64,000 nucleotides of DNA from Achatina immaculata (GCA_009760885.1 CM019718.1:25332133-25396132); one strand, 5' to 3'; shown: positions 42,143 to 53,690, counted from the stretch's first letter. Numbers and translations are program-made. The notes: generated from the sequence alone by a model not told the origin.

Positions 42143-42437
42143 AAAAAAAAAGATATTTTCATACCGACTATCTGACATTTGAGGTCTGTTGTACCTCTGC
42201 CGGGGAGGTGGAACAGCGGAGGTGTAAACGGTGAGAGAAGACTCTGATCAACAGACCTCAGGTTAAAGTATTGTCTTCACACTTGGCTCTAGAGAAGATT
42301 ACCTAAGATTTACACAGTTTGCTAGTGGGAAAAGCGTTTGAGTGTAGAGAATGCATCTGATTGGTCAGTCGGTCTCTGACCAGCTGTGCTCGACTGCGAA
42401 TAATGAAATGTTACGAGAATTTTGAGGGTTGGGGTGG
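42143..42437. other. Intergenic, nothing recognised
   Basis: No supportable feature. Confidence 0.45.
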
Positions 42438-42451
42438 AGAGAGAGAGAGAG

Positions 42452-42507
<56 letters not shown>
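42438..42507. repeat. (GA)n microsatellite
   Basis: Over 30 GA dinucleotides with two small breaks. Confidence 0.96.
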
Positions 42508-42510
<3 letters not shown>

Positions 42511-43082
42511 CTAGCCGGTAGTTTAGCAAATAAGTGGATGTTTAAAAAATATCATGTTCGAAATTTAACACAATGATAAAAAAAAACCCCTTCGTCCAGA
42601 TCTATCAGGATGGTACCTTCTTGCAGTTTTTATTCTACTCAATGTTTAAATTCATGTTGTGTATTTTGATCTGAATCAGTATATTGAAACTAACACATGA
42701 ATCTTCTCCCGCGGATATTGAACAAAACCGCGGGGGCCTGTCGAGCCGAGTGATAAATAAATCTCACCACGAACTTATCAAGCAAGTCTTGTCAGCTACT
42801 ACTATCACTGGGAGGCTGAACTAGTGAAAACGGGACAGTGAATTTGTATATCAGCATGAACGAAATAAGAAAGATAATACGAACAATAAAAGAAAATAAC
42901 CATATTGTAAATAAAGTAGGAATGAGAACTAAAGAGAAGTCGAGAAATAGAAGAAGAAAAACATTCTTAAATGAATTTTATATTGCGGTATGTGTCAGCA
43001 AATGTCGGTGATCGCTGCTGTCATTTTAACGACGGTGTAGCCAACCAAAGTCAGGATTTTTATTTCTGGTGTAAAACCTTTC
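42508..43082. other. Intergenic, nothing recognised
   Basis: No supportable feature. Confidence 0.45.
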
Positions 43083-43365
43083 CTTCATCATCATCATCAT
43101 CATGTGCCGTGCCGACTGGCGTTGGCTATTATGCTTCTCCAGAGTATGCGATCCTTCATGCATACCATCAGCTCAGTTGGTGATCTCCTCTCACACCATC
43201 CCGTCAGACTGTCCAGTATCATTTCTCTTGGTCTTCCTCTTGATCTTCTTCCTTCTATTTTTCCTGTTGTTATAATATTTTCAATGCCCCCTCTTCTCAT
43301 TGCATGTCCTATGAAAGTACATTGTCTCTCTCTTATCTTTTTGACAAGGTTTCATAAACATCTGA
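43083..43365 (-). mobile_element. RTE-like LINE, 3' end with (ATG)n tail
   Basis: Tail CATCATCATCATCATCATG at the left, then the complement of the C-terminus of the 57490-60450 ORF, nearly identical, stopping at the codons for NLVKKIRERQ. A 5'-truncated insertion of about 280 bases, and clearly recent. Confidence 0.9.
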
Positions 43366-43375
43366 TTTTAAAACA

Positions 43376-43376
43376 G

Positions 43377-43411
<35 letters not shown>

Positions 43412-43412
43412 G
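43376..43412. repeat. (ATT)n microsatellite
   Basis: About 11 ATT units adjacent to the truncated RTE end. Confidence 0.95.
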
Positions 43413-43449
43413 CACTGGCCACATGTATCGTTGAATCCTATCCATTACC

Positions 43450-43595
43450 TATCGTTGGATGGTCATTTATATGTGTGTATATAGTTATTAATTTACATGT
43501 GTGTGTAGTAAATCATTTTTATGTGTATGTAGTAAGTCATTTATATGTGTATGTTGTTAGTCAGTTTTATGTGTATGCAGTTACTTTATTGTTAA
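43450..43595. repeat. Degenerate 30-bp repeat, about 4 copies
   Basis: Loose copies of ATGTGTATGTAGTTAGTCATTT. Confidence 0.7.
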
Positions 43596-43614
43596 CTACT
43601 TTTGTTATATGAGC

Positions 43615-43737
43615 AGCATATCTGTAGAATGTCTGGAACAGAGTGAAAGTTGTGTGATAAAGGACAGAATGTCAGACGGGCCTGGGTGCCCAATTCTTAA
43701 CCCTTTTGAAATAAAGATCAATCAATCAATCAATCCG
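43615..43737 (+). mobile_element. Dispersed repeat end with (AATC)n tail, copy 2
   Basis: Closest relative of 35840-35992: GGACAGAATGTCAGACGGGC, CCCAATTCTTAACCCTTTTG, AATAAAGATC and (AATC)n. Confidence 0.75.
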
Positions 43738-44049
43738 CCATCTTTCCCCTCCCCGTCCACAATCTTACCCGCTTTGATAATATAGCAACACGATATTATG
43801 AAGTCTGCTTGATGACATAAACTTATCCTATATTTAGTCTTGTAGAGGAGTCCAGTTCAGTTGTCTTTCTACAAAGATGCATTATACGAAGGGAAATAAC
43901 TGTAAGATCTTATTTAAAAGTGTCAATACATGGGACGAAACTCTCATGAAAACGTGTTTATAGCGATTATTTAGAGGATCTAAATCGTTTCCCAAGTTTT
44001 TCTTGAACTCTAGATTCTCCTCTTAGAAAAAAAAAGAGAGAGTCAACTT
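43738..44049. other. Intergenic, nothing recognised
   Basis: No supportable feature. Confidence 0.45.
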
Positions 44050-44412
44050 AAGTAATGCCACCGGAAGGCGAAGACTCTGTCCGACTCAGCAATCAGCGAA
44101 CCATAGCTGACTCGCCAGAATCAGGCATGGCGACCCATAGCTGACCAAGACCCTTTCCCACTTCTCCATTGGTGCTCCCCAGTGTCTATCCTTTCTAAAG
44201 GAACATGGATCGTCATAGTCCCCATGGTGGTAGAGTCTGATAAAGAAATACTGCACACCCTTTGATTTTTAGCTGTAATCAGGGAGTGAAAAAAAATAAA
44301 ATAACAGCCTTGACCCGCTCGCCAAGCCGACAGGATGCTGTACCTCAACATCTCCACCGCTTCGGCTGCAAAGAAAACCAGGCCCAAGGAGATTTAAGAA
44401 GAAGAAGAAGAA
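44050..44412 (+). mobile_element. Dispersed repeat Rep-A, copy 3 (longest)
   Basis: Extends about 150 bases further 5' than copies 1 and 2 (CCATAGCTGAC, GACCAAGACCC, CCCCATGGTGGTAGAGTCTG) and ends in (GAA)n. No coding frame. The 5' part matches copy 4. Confidence 0.75.
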
Positions 44413-44744
44413 GTCTGGCTTATGAGAAACTCCACTCGCTATAATGATGCAAATATGTATAATTCACTTGCTCAGAGAGAAAATTATAATTTCCTTGCAC
44501 AAACCTATCCATAAGGGACGTAATTCATTAATATATTGACAACTTTTCAAAGCATATTTATCTTTTCTTGACGAACTCGGCCACTGTTTATCCTGACAAC
44601 AGAAAAAAAAACATGACAACAGAAGAAAATGGGCAGAAAATAAACAGTCCACACGTTCTACTAAATCCATTCCTGACACACACCGCCGGACAAGTCACAT
44701 CTTACAATTTACAGCTAAGTACTCTTTAAAAAAAAATTTAATAC
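44413..44744. other. Intergenic, nothing recognised
   Basis: No supportable feature. Confidence 0.45.
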
Positions 44745-44890
44745 TATTCATGTGAATCTATACTTTATCTCCTCTCTCTATTTCTTCGTCCTGCATGTTT
44801 TTGTATGATAAAGCTCACGCCGAAACGTCGCAACTTTGTAGTCGTTAAGTAATAAAGCTGCTCCTACTTTTTTCCTAGTTTATACATTCC
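44745..44890 (+). mobile_element. Dispersed repeat end with AATAAA, copy 1
   Basis: About 145 bases (GTGAATCTATACTTTATCTC, GAAACGTCGCAACTTTGTA, GTTAAGTAATAAAGCTG) recur at 56925-57068 at about 88% identity by eye. The layout resembles a retroelement 3' end; class not assigned. Confidence 0.7.
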
Positions 44891-44945
44891 GCTTTGAAGA
44901 TAGGGCTGTCATGCCGCTCTGAAGGTAGGGCTGTCATGCCGCTTT
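44885..44945. repeat. Short tandem duplication
   Basis: CCGCTCTGAAGGTAGGGCTG and a variant (CCGCTTTGAAGATAGGGCTG) in tandem, with a third partial copy. Confidence 0.85.
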
Positions 44946-45639
44946 GGCGTATCTGGAATGTGCTGCTAGTTCTGATATTTTCGCACGCCTGACGGATCTC
45001 AGCAAGTGAACATGACAAGTATGAGAAAAGATCTCCTATCAGTGATCATTTGAACTAGAGAAAACTGTTTCTTTCTATAGATGGGTAAGTATAGCATGTA
45101 TGGTAGCGATCGAGCGAACACTTTTCCCCAAGAGAGTCGAATGCTCTGTCTTGGGACATCTTATTTTAACAGGCTCGGCTATGGGCACAAAATTAACGGG
45201 AAGTTGGACTGAAGTTTTATATTTCCTAGTAGCAGATGAAGGAGCACCGAAGTAGCACATACATATTTCTTTTATATGTTCTCTGTCTTTTTCTTTAACG
45301 AGGCAACGATGATTAATGCGGGGAGGACTGGTTGGAACATAGGCAGAAATTACTTATTAAATCATGTGACGCATTAGCTCACCACAGTAAATTTAACGCA
45401 TGGATAGTCACATGGAAAGAGGGACGGACAGTAAAGGTATGAGTTATGAGGCAGCGCCAGTGGACACTGTCAAACAAAAACTGCCCTGCTCCCTGGTCAG
45501 CAGCTGGTCAGAAACTGCCGGCTAGCGTCGCCATCAGTACGAACTCCGTAGCTGGCTAGCAGTGTCATTCCTCTTCTTTCCCAGAGAGTAAACCGTGGTA
45601 GCTATTTTTTTCTTGAGGCTGGGTGAACCCTGGGAGTTT
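44946..45639. other. Intergenic, nothing recognised
   Basis: T-run and G-run at 45639-45662 at the right edge. No gene recognised. Confidence 0.45.
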
Positions 45640-45662
45640 TTTTTTTTTTTTTGGGGGGGGGG

Positions 45663-45765
45663 GAGCCACGGGATGAGCGCCACTGCGGTGAGTGCAAATC
45701 TAAACATGGTTGCCTGGTCGGCGAGCGAGTGACTAATCCACTGCGCTAACGCGACAGACAAACAG
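45663..45765 (-). mobile_element. tRNA-derived SINE head
   Basis: On the minus strand GTTAGCGCAGTGGATTAGTC (box A) and a weaker GATTTGCACTC in the place of box B. It is followed by microsatellite DNA on its 5' side. Confidence 0.6.
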
Positions 45766-45767
45766 AC

Positions 45768-45970
<203 letters not shown>

Positions 45971-46784
45971 ACTTGGAAGACTGAGCTTTACTTTGCGTTT
46001 TAACAGTTTGCTGGCGCATTTGACAATTATGGATGAGAAATCAAAAGAAATATCTTCCCGCTAACCAGTGGAAGAACTTACGGAATATAACTCAACTACA
46101 AGCAATAGCTGAGCAATATACCGTATTTCTCAATAGTCTCCAGAGCTAATAGAAACTGGCAGAAGACAGTACCGTATAAAGCAGAGAATCTGCTTAGAGC
46201 GATGGGTTATGTGAAGACAATACGGGAACAAAAGTTAAAGAGAGGAGGGGGGAGGAGAGAGAAGAGAGGAGAGACGGGGAGAGGAAAGGGAGAGAGAGAT
46301 TGAGAGGAATATTCTAATAACGATATTAATTTGCTGATGTCCAACTGTTCTGAAGTGAAATATTCAAATTCTTAACCTGTATTAAACATACGAATTGGTT
46401 TTGTTAAGGAGAGAAAATTGTAGGGAGAGAGGTAAGAGTATTATAACTTGTATGCTTCTGTCTTGTTTTACTTTTATATGTTGTAAGAGCGGTGACGATA
46501 AGGTAAACGTAAAATCCTTCTTTCCGTGCCGATAAGCCATAGTGTGGAATACTGTGCTAGGCCTGTTTTTTCCATGATCTTCGGCATAAGAAAGTGTGAT
46601 GTAGTCAGTATCATATGCTGATATTAATTTATGAATCCGGAGATGATAACCAAAACAGTAAGATAACAGAGAGGTAGGACACTACATAAACGGTGGACAG
46701 CAACACAGAGACCGTTTCTGATATCTGAGTGTATACGTGGGTAGGGGGAGCAGGAAAAGGGTTGGAGGGGGGGGGGGTGTGAAG
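45971..46784. other. Intergenic with GA-rich patch (46235-46310)
   Basis: Nothing coding recognised. A G-run lies near 46768. Confidence 0.45.
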
Positions 46785-47030
46785 ACTGTTCGCGCTAGCG
46801 ATCAGTGACCCATAGCTGACTGCTTGTGTCAGGATTGACGAAACCATGACCCTGTCCCATCTCTCTGACAAACTGCCTGACCAACCAGACAGGGATCGCT
46901 GTAGTCCACAAAAATGTTGTCGGGGGGGGGGGGGGTGGTCTGTCCCCACTCGACACGATGCTGTGCTTCAACATCCTCACTGCATCGGATGAAAGAGCAT
47001 CCTGCTCGAGGTTCTATGGAGGCAGGACAA
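46785..47030 (+). mobile_element. Dispersed repeat Rep-A, copy 4
   Basis: Shares GACCCATAGCTGAC, CATGACCCTGTCCCA, GACACGATGCTGTGCTTCAA and TGCATCGG with copy 3. The middle is replaced by a G14-type run. Confidence 0.65.
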
Positions 47031-47039
47031 ACAAAAAAT

Positions 47040-47660
47040 AAGATGTCTGAAAGAGAGAAGAGGGAAAGAAGAGGCCGAAAACTAGAGGGGAGAGAGAGAG
47101 AGGAGTAGAGAGAGAGAGATAATAGGGAGAGAGAGGAGTAGAGATAATAGGGAGAGAGAGAGAGGAGACAGTGGCAGAGAGATAACGGAGAGAGATATAC
47201 GTGGCAGAGAGAGAGAGAGAGAAGAGAGAAGATAACCGGGAGTGAGATATATGGTAGAGTGAGATGAGAGGGGAGAGAGAGGAGAGAAGAGCGGAGAGAG
47301 AGAGCGCGGAGAGAGATACAGGGTAGAAAGAGGAGCGAGGGAAGAGGTAAAAGCGAGATAAAAAAAAGCAGGAGATAGGGAAGAAAGAGGGAGGAAAGAG
47401 AGAGAGAGAAGAGAGAGCGAGAGGATAGAGGGGACAGTGAGAGATAGAGATACAGAGTAGAGAGAGAAGAGAAAGTACATATATATATATATACAGAGAG
47501 AGGGGAAGAGATATACAGGGTACAGAGAGGAGAAAACGAGGAGAGAGAGAGAGAGAGATACAGGGCAGAGAAAAAAAAGATAGAGAAGAGACAGTGGAGG
47601 AGAGACAGAAAAGAGATAGAGAGGTGGGGAGAGGAGAAGAGAGGAGAAAGAGACAAGGGT
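47040..47660. repeat. Long GA-rich (polypurine) tract
   Basis: About 600 bases of almost pure purine on the + strand, with interrupted GAGA and GGAGA motifs and one (AT)n patch (about 47479-47492). It yields long Ser/Leu-rich minus-strand frames that are artefacts. Confidence 0.95.
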
Positions 47661-48227
47661 ACGATAACTCTAATATATTTGTTGCTCCTGTGTATGTGTA
47701 TATATATAAACCATACAGAACGTGTACTAATATTGTGGTGTCAGAACAGCAGCACTCAGCCATCATTGCCTGGCTTCATATGTTTTAATAAGCAATTTCT
47801 GAAGCTTTCTGTCAGGGCCCATACACATTAACAACCATCACCCAACACTCGGCAGGCCTCATTATTTGATCATTTAAAAGCCAGTATACATTAGGGTTCA
47901 TTAATCTCATCTCGCCTCATTATGAAATGATCAAGGAGATTATATAACGCTCTACATACTGTTCTGGCTGGGCAGAGCCAATGAGAATCCATTCAAACAA
48001 CACCGGATGACAGAATCTAGTAATATTTGGACTCGGTGCATGGAAAGAAAGCTCAGTTTATGGACTAAAGGGATCATTTTAATTTTGGGTAATTGTTTTC
48101 TTTTTTATTTTTATCATTCTATTTTTAAATGATGCTGGTTTCTAAAATGTTTTTTTAAAATTTAAACTTCTACTTCTCATAAAAACTTCCACGTAAATTT
48201 GTATTTGTTTTCACTATCTTTGGCTGC
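47661..48227. other. Intergenic; TATA-like patch at 47698-47710
   Basis: TATATATATAAACC could be a promoter for P450 gene 3, 2.3 kb upstream, but no donor site supports it. Otherwise empty. Confidence 0.35.
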
Positions 48228-48645
48228 ACCTTCGTATGCTACTCTCACTTCACTTGTAGCACTGACTTTCACGTGGACGTCTTTGTATGCTACTTACACT
48301 TCAATTATAGCATTGACTTTCACGTGGACATCTTTGTATGCTACTCTCACTTCAATTATAGCGCTGACTTTCACGTGGACGTCTTTGTATGCTACTCTCA
48401 CTTCAATTATAGCATTGACTTTCACGTGGACGTCTTTGTATGCTACTCTCACTTCAATTATAGCATTGACTTTCACGTGGACGTCTTTGTACGCTACTCA
48501 CACTTCAATTATAGCGCTGACTTTCACGTGGACATCTTTGTATGCTACTCACACTTCAATTATAGCGCTGACTTTCACGTGGACGTCTTTGTATGCTACT
48601 CTCACTTCAATTATAGCATCATCTTTCACTTGGACGTCTTCGTTA
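48228..48645. repeat. 51-bp minisatellite, 8 copies
   Basis: Unit CGTCTTTGTATGCTACTCTC plus ACTTCAATTATAGC and GACTTTCACGTGGA. The period is 17 codons, so frames in two plus phases and one minus phase stay open; no protein is implied. Confidence 0.95.
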
Positions 48646-48942
48646 CATACATTTAAAAAAAATCACCCAGGTGCTCTGTGTCCTTGCGTTTCGTCTTGTC
48701 TTGTATTCAGCCTTCACATTTCTCAAACGTCTCGCATTTGATTGGTGGGCATGAATTTACTTGAGATACTGAGAAGAACGGACACAAATTCAGTGCCTGC
48801 TGAAACTTCAGTACCTTATTCTGTCTAATTTAGCAGGCGTCTAACCGAACATGTCTCTCTTTCTACCTGTGCTTTGATCTAAGTAGAAAGTATATGTATT
48901 TCTTTCTATGTGTCCATTGTTATAAGTTATTGTTATGTCAGG

Positions 48943-49460
48943 TAATTTTTGGTAAATATATTGAAATGCAGCTTTTCTTAATAATGTTTAGTAAAAGTAT
49001 TGAAATGAAATTTCAGTACGTCTTTGGTAAACGTATTGAAATGAGACTGCACTTTGTCTGTGCTGAATTATTGAAATACAGCTTCAGTTTATCTTGGTGA
49101 ATGTATTGAAATACAGCTTCAGTTTACCTTGGTGAATGTATCGAAATACAGGTACCGTTTATCTGGGTGAATGTATTGAAATACAGCTTCAGTTTATCTT
49201 AGTGAATGTATTGAAATACAGCTTCAGTTTATCTTAGTGAATGTATTGAAATACAGCTTCAGTTTATCTTAGTGAATGTATTGAAATACAGCTTCAGTTT
49301 ATCTTAGTGAATGTATTGAAATACAGCTTCAGTTTATCTTAGTGAATGTATTGAAATACAGCTTCAGTTTATCTTAGTGAATGTATTGAAATACAGCTTC
49401 AGTTTATCTTTGTGAATGTATTGAAATACAGCTTCAGTTTATCTTGGGGAATATAGTGTA
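48943..49460. repeat. 35-bp minisatellite, about 14 copies with a decay gradient
   Basis: Unit AATGTATTGAAATACAGCTT plus CAGTTTATCTTAGTG. The copies from about 48943 to 49080 are diverged in sequence and length; those from 49180 to 49420 are nearly identical. Confidence 0.94.
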
Positions 49461-49905
49461 ATGCGTCACAATTTCAACTTCTGTAACTTACCTGTAAAGG
49501 GAGCTTCAGTCTAACTTTAGTACACGTCTTGAAACGTCGCTTCAGCGTATCTTTTGTATTTAGTTACGTGGGAAGCAGGCTCTACGATCTGGTGGCAGGG
49601 CTGGAGAACTGGAGCTGATATATTTATCAATTCTTAACAGCGATACCTGGTAACATGTTGTAAAAACAACATTTGGAGGCAAAGTAAAGACAGGTATCGT
49701 CCCTATCACGGCGGAGCTTACAGCCTGGCATGAATAAATTGGTGGAGGATGTGATCCGAATGGCAGAGAGTCCGACATGACAGGTATTAAATTCGTATTT
49801 AAAACACACACATACACACAGACGCACGCACACACACAAATGCTTGACTCATTATAATCAAAATACAGCAACAACATTCCATCAAATTTATTTTAACTTT
49901 TTTTT
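49461..49905. other. Upstream region of P450 gene 3, with (CA)n at 49803-49838
   Basis: No element other than the CA/CG tract. Confidence 0.45.
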
Positions 49906-49923
49906 TCATTCCTTTTCCCACAG
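49900..49923 (+). promoter_or_regulatory. Candidate 3' splice acceptor before P450 gene 3
   Basis: A strong pyrimidine tract (TTTTTTTTCATTCCTTTTCC) followed by CACAG, with AG at 49922-49923, 74 bases before the ATG. The best acceptor of the three genes. Confidence 0.6.
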
Positions 49924-49997
49924 CGACGCTGACTCTTTCGGGGGAAAAAAAACATTCGGTCAAAGGACTCCAAGTTAACACTCTTAAAGAATTGAGA

Positions 49998-51524
49998 ATG
50001 TTGGATATTAGCATTGCTACTAACATTTCTGTAGCGCTTTTACTAATCTTTATTTTTTTAGCGGTCTACTGGTTTTGGTCAAAAACTAGTCGCCGTTGTA
50101 CGAAGTACATCAACATTCCACCTTTTCCGGTTCCGCCAAATGTTATGTTCGGCCACTCGGTGAAGATGTCCGGCAACATCAGAGACGTGATCAAAACATG
50201 GCGTGAGGCGACTGGAGATGTCTTCAGCCTCGAACTGGACGGCCAGCTGAACATTGTTGTCTGCGGTTATGAGAACCTGAAGGAGCTGCACATGAAACAT
50301 TCGGAAAAAATTACAGACGTTCCTCCCACATTCTTACACCGCGTGTTAAAAGAAGCTGATAAAGGAATCATAACAGCCAGTGGCGACAACTGGAGGGAGC
50401 AAAGATCTGTGTCCTTATCCATTCTCCGGACTTTCGGGATGGGGAAGAACATTCTGGCCCAGAAGATTCAAGAAGAAGTAGTTTTTTATATTCAAAGACT
50501 TGCAGAGCTTAAGGGTCAGCCGACCGATTTGCAAATTTTGACGCATGTAAGCGTTTCTAATGTCATCTGCTCCATCATCGTCGGCAAACGTTTCGAACAT
50601 GACGATCCTTATTTTGTTCGCTTTATGAAGCACCTTAATAACATAGCGGTGAACGGATCCAGAATGCCATCTTTGGGCTTGCTCCCTTTTCTCTGGTTCA
50701 TTCTCAGAAACATGCACACGGCCAAGCAATTGTTTCAGAGCGTCAGGGAAATTTCAGAAATGTTTGTCATGAAACACATCACGAAGACCAAGAAGTACAT
50801 GGACAAAAACAAGAAACCTTTCAACTTCATTTCAGCTTACCTTCAGGAGTTTAAAAGGAAAACTGATTGCGGAGAACCAACTTTAATGGACGATGACAAT
50901 TTGATAGCAATCATCGGGCAGCTTCTGGCGACCGGGACAGAAACGACAGCCACAACCATTTTATGGTGTATACTCTATGTGATCCACCATCCGGAAGTTC
51001 AGGAGAAGATGTATAAAGAGATAACAGCGCATGTTGCCACAGGGAGTCATCCTAACATACAAGATAAGCTGAAGCTGCCCTACCTTAATGCCGTTATTCA
51101 AGAAACTCAGCGTTTGTCCAGCTTACTTCCAGTCGCCACCCGACGATTAGTTAGTATACCTTTTGAACTAAAGGGATACAGTTTTCCAGTAAACAGCGTT
51201 ATCATGCCTAGCCTAGATTCTGTGTTACACGACAAAGCCATATGGGGAGATCCGGACAATTTCCGGCCGGAAAGATTCTTGGATGAAGAAGGAAATCTCC
51301 TGCACCCAGAAGAATGTATTCCATTTTCAATTGGCAAAAGGGCATGCTTAGGGGAGGCAGTGGCCAAGATGGAGCTATTTCTCTTTTTGTCCTCTATGTT
51401 TCAGCGGTTTAGGTTCGTTCCAGCTGACCCGGACAAGCTGCCTTCGCTGGAAGCGATAGTAGGTGTGACGTCTCTTCCTAAACCCTTTAAGGTCAAAGTC
51501 ATCGAAAGAGCTTTGCTTGCTTGA
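49998..51524 (+). CDS. Cytochrome P450, CYP2 clan, gene 3 of 3
   Basis: A 508-residue P450 starting at the first ATG (49998); an in-frame TTG two codons earlier is not a plausible start. Anchor at about residues 10-27, hinge PPFPVPP (41-47), W132-R136, E369-R372, PERF (424-427), heme loop FSIGKRACLG with Cys450. The I-helix reads ATGTETT (311-317): Thr312 replaces the Ala of AGTETT in genes 1 and 2, next to the oxygen-activation site. The linker RRPYTKYNI of the other two is RRCTKYINI here, losing a proline. Otherwise all required residues are present and the protein looks functional. One coding exon. Closest by eye to gene 1 (LKGQPTD, DCGEPTLMDDDNL). Substrate unknown. Confidence 0.96.
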   Translation: MLDISIATNISVALLLIFIFLAVYWFWSKTSRRCTKYINIPPFPVPPNVMFGHSVKMSGNIRDVIKTWREATGDVFSLELDGQLNIVVCGYENLKELHMKHSEKITDVPPTFLHRVLKEADKGIITASGDNWREQRSVSLSILRTFGMGKNILAQKIQEEVVFYIQRLAELKGQPTDLQILTHVSVSNVICSIIVGKRFEHDDPYFVRFMKHLNNIAVNGSRMPSLGLLPFLWFILRNMHTAKQLFQSVREISEMFVMKHITKTKKYMDKNKKPFNFISAYLQEFKRKTDCGEPTLMDDDNLIAIIGQLLATGTETTATTILWCILYVIHHPEVQEKMYKEITAHVATGSHPNIQDKLKLPYLNAVIQETQRLSSLLPVATRRLVSIPFELKGYSFPVNSVIMPSLDSVLHDKAIWGDPDNFRPERFLDEEGNLLHPEECIPFSIGKRACLGEAVAKMELFLFLSSMFQRFRFVPADPDKLPSLEAIVGVTSLPKPFKVKVIERALLA

Positions 51525-51699
51525 ACAGACAACAAATATCAATCTAAGCAAAAAGTTCAAACAACTGACGTCTTGGATTACATAGAGTAGTACCTAAATA
51601 ACTTCTTGATATATATACTCAAATACTCGTGTGTCGAAACACCATTTCTCTGTATGTTTGTATGTGTGTGTGCCAGAGACACTGATCGAGTGCTTGCTT
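51525..51699. other. 3' flank of P450 gene 3
   Basis: No tandem copy of the gene end here, unlike genes 1 and 2. No canonical AATAAA was noted in the first 150 bases. Confidence 0.4.
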
Positions 51700-51835
51700 G
51701 CTTGACTGATTGATTTGATTGATTGAATTATACGTGGAAAGGGTAGAGAATTGGGCATGCAGGCTCACCTAGCATTCTGGCCTTCGCCTCTCATCATTCA
51801 CTCTTGCCTAATTATTCAGTGTAACTTGAGCATAT
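51700..51835 (-). mobile_element. Dispersed repeat end with (GATT)n, inverted copy
   Basis: GATTGATTTGATTGATTG followed by AGAGAATTGGGCATGCAGGC, the inverted form of the CCCAATTCTTAACCC...(AATC)n repeat at 43615-43737. Diverged. Confidence 0.6.
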
Positions 51836-52411
51836 AAAAAAACAGAATAACTAAGAGAGCTAGAGACGGCGAGAGAAATGGAGAGAGAGAGAGAGAGATT
51901 TTGATTTGTAGGAAGATCTACTACAATATCTGTGTCGTAACGGGCATTAGAACCACCACACTGAACATGTACTTAACAAAAAATGTGCCACTGAAATGAT
52001 ATTCTGCACCTAGCAGAAATAGTTTTCTGAAATTCAGAGAAACACTAGAAAAATGATATGGTTAAAAAATAATAATAACTGGGCTCATTTGTCAGCCAAG
52101 AAGAGAAGTAACGGCTGCCAAAGTATCTCTTACATAATCACTGTACAATTGTCTGTGTGGAAGAATACATTCCTTAGGACAACCTTACCATGTCTCTCTG
52201 AATCTTAAGTGCCCAGGGGGCATGGGGCACTGTACCATGTAGCAGGTTGAAACTGATCGTTAGAGAACTTTACTTAAAGCTGTACATGACTGCCCCATCT
52301 TCATAAACACGAATATGTTCGTAAATCGAATTTGTACGTAAGCCGAAATAGTCAAAGGCGGTTCTTATCTAACATGTTAGTAGAATGTTTGTCTTAGTAT
52401 TTAGTCCATCC
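51836..52411. other. Intergenic with short (GA)n at 51880-51898
   Basis: Nothing else recognised. Confidence 0.45.
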
Positions 52412-52423
52412 TTCTATACATAA

Positions 52424-52515
52424 GCAGCAGGCCATCTTGCTCACAACCGAGAGGCCTACAGGAGTGCTGTTTGGGAGGCAAAGTTCCGCAAGGGACATGC
52501 AAAGGAATGAATGAA
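52424..52515 (+). mobile_element. LINE B, 92-bp 3' stub with target duplication
   Basis: Begins GCAGCAGGCCATCTTGCTCA and ends GGACATGCAAAGGAATGAATGAA, the extreme 3' terminus of LINE B. TTCTATACATAA flanks it on both sides (52412-52423 and 52516-52527). An extreme 5' truncation that preserves the tail, confirming where the element ends. Confidence 0.93.
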
Positions 52516-52527
52516 TTCTATACATAA

Positions 52528-53605
52528 AAAAAAAAAAGACATTTAAGAAACCGACAAACCGCTGTAACTCGCAATATTTTTTAACCGCACCTCAAAGTAA
52601 CGCCCATTGCATTTATGAACCTTTGCTTGTACCTCGGACTTTTAATACATTAGCCTTTATTAGTGGTCGTTCGTAAATCGGAGACTTTCGTAAACTGGGG
52701 ACTGCCTGTACTCCTAAGCGACTCGTTACGATTGTTACTGGATCTATGCTCACTGTGGACACTTGTACTGCACCACGGGGGCAGATACGAAGAAGTAATG
52801 CAGCTGGCTCGATACTTCTCATCAGAACGAGGACTTGCATACAAAGGCCAACAGCCTGTCCACTGCAGATTTATTCCCCCCACCCCCAGCCTGTTAGGAT
52901 CCTGCGACTTTCACTGTAAACTGCCGGGTAAAACTCGAAAGATTTAACAGCAAAGTTAACAGCTTGAGTCAAGCGCACTGCATTTTCAGTTATGCTTATA
53001 ACCTTGTACAGAAGGAGCAGGAGTAGGATGGACGGCATTTTGAAAAGCTGAATCCATCACGTGACATGGGTTGCTGTTTCACAGGGCAGACAGCGTTCCT
53101 CGTGTATCACAGCATCGTCAACATTGGCGGTCACTTCTCGCAACTCTCCCCCCACCCCTTCCCGGCCACCCACCTACACACACGCACAGAGGACATGGAA
53201 AATAGAATCACCAGGGTATCTTTTTAAAAAAATATCGTAATAGGATACGTAGTCTGTCTTGTGATGATATTGCTAGGCAAGTTTACACTCATATTGAGCA
53301 GAACCAGTAAAATCTCATATCTCAGCTCACAATAACAACCAGCTTCTATATACATAAAATCTCATATCCCAGTGCACAAACACAACCATGTACAAAAAAA
53401 TATCTAAGCTACCCAGACAAAAAAATCAGTGAAACCCTCTCCGCCATGTAGCAGTAACAATATTTTGAGTGTAGAGGAAAGGTGCCATTAAGTAGTTTTT
53501 ATTTTCATTTCAGTCTGTAGATTTAGAGTAAGGTGGATAGCATTAGTCCGAGAATTGTAGAGAATTCACTCTAGACCTGACAGAGCGAACAATACTGAAA
53601 GAATG
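52528..53605. other. Intergenic, nothing recognised
   Basis: Open frames at 52613-52947 on both strands are short and unlike any family I know. Confidence 0.4.
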
Positions 53606-53690
53606 ATTGCGAGAACTGAATCTCGGACTTTAGTACTACGAGATACCCTCCAGAAACAAAGACAACGCTCTACCCACTTCGACAGCAATA
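53606..53690 (-). mobile_element. tRNA-derived SINE head
   Basis: Minus-strand GAAGTGGGTAGAGCG (box A) and GAGATTCAGTTCTCG (box B) at tRNA-like spacing. Confidence 0.6.

Noticed and set aside
46829..47766. Overlapping minus-strand frames of 250-275 codons rich in Ser and Leu
   Set aside because: They are the reverse reading of a 600-base GA-rich tract and exist in several phases; no domain or start context.
48199..48741. 180-codon plus-strand frame with TSLYATLTSIIALTFTW repeats
   Set aside because: The 51-bp array is open in two plus frames and one minus frame at once, as expected from period alone.
49992..49997. P450 gene 3 starting two codons earlier
   Set aside because: That codon is TTG; the first ATG is at 49998 and aligns the anchor with the paralogs.
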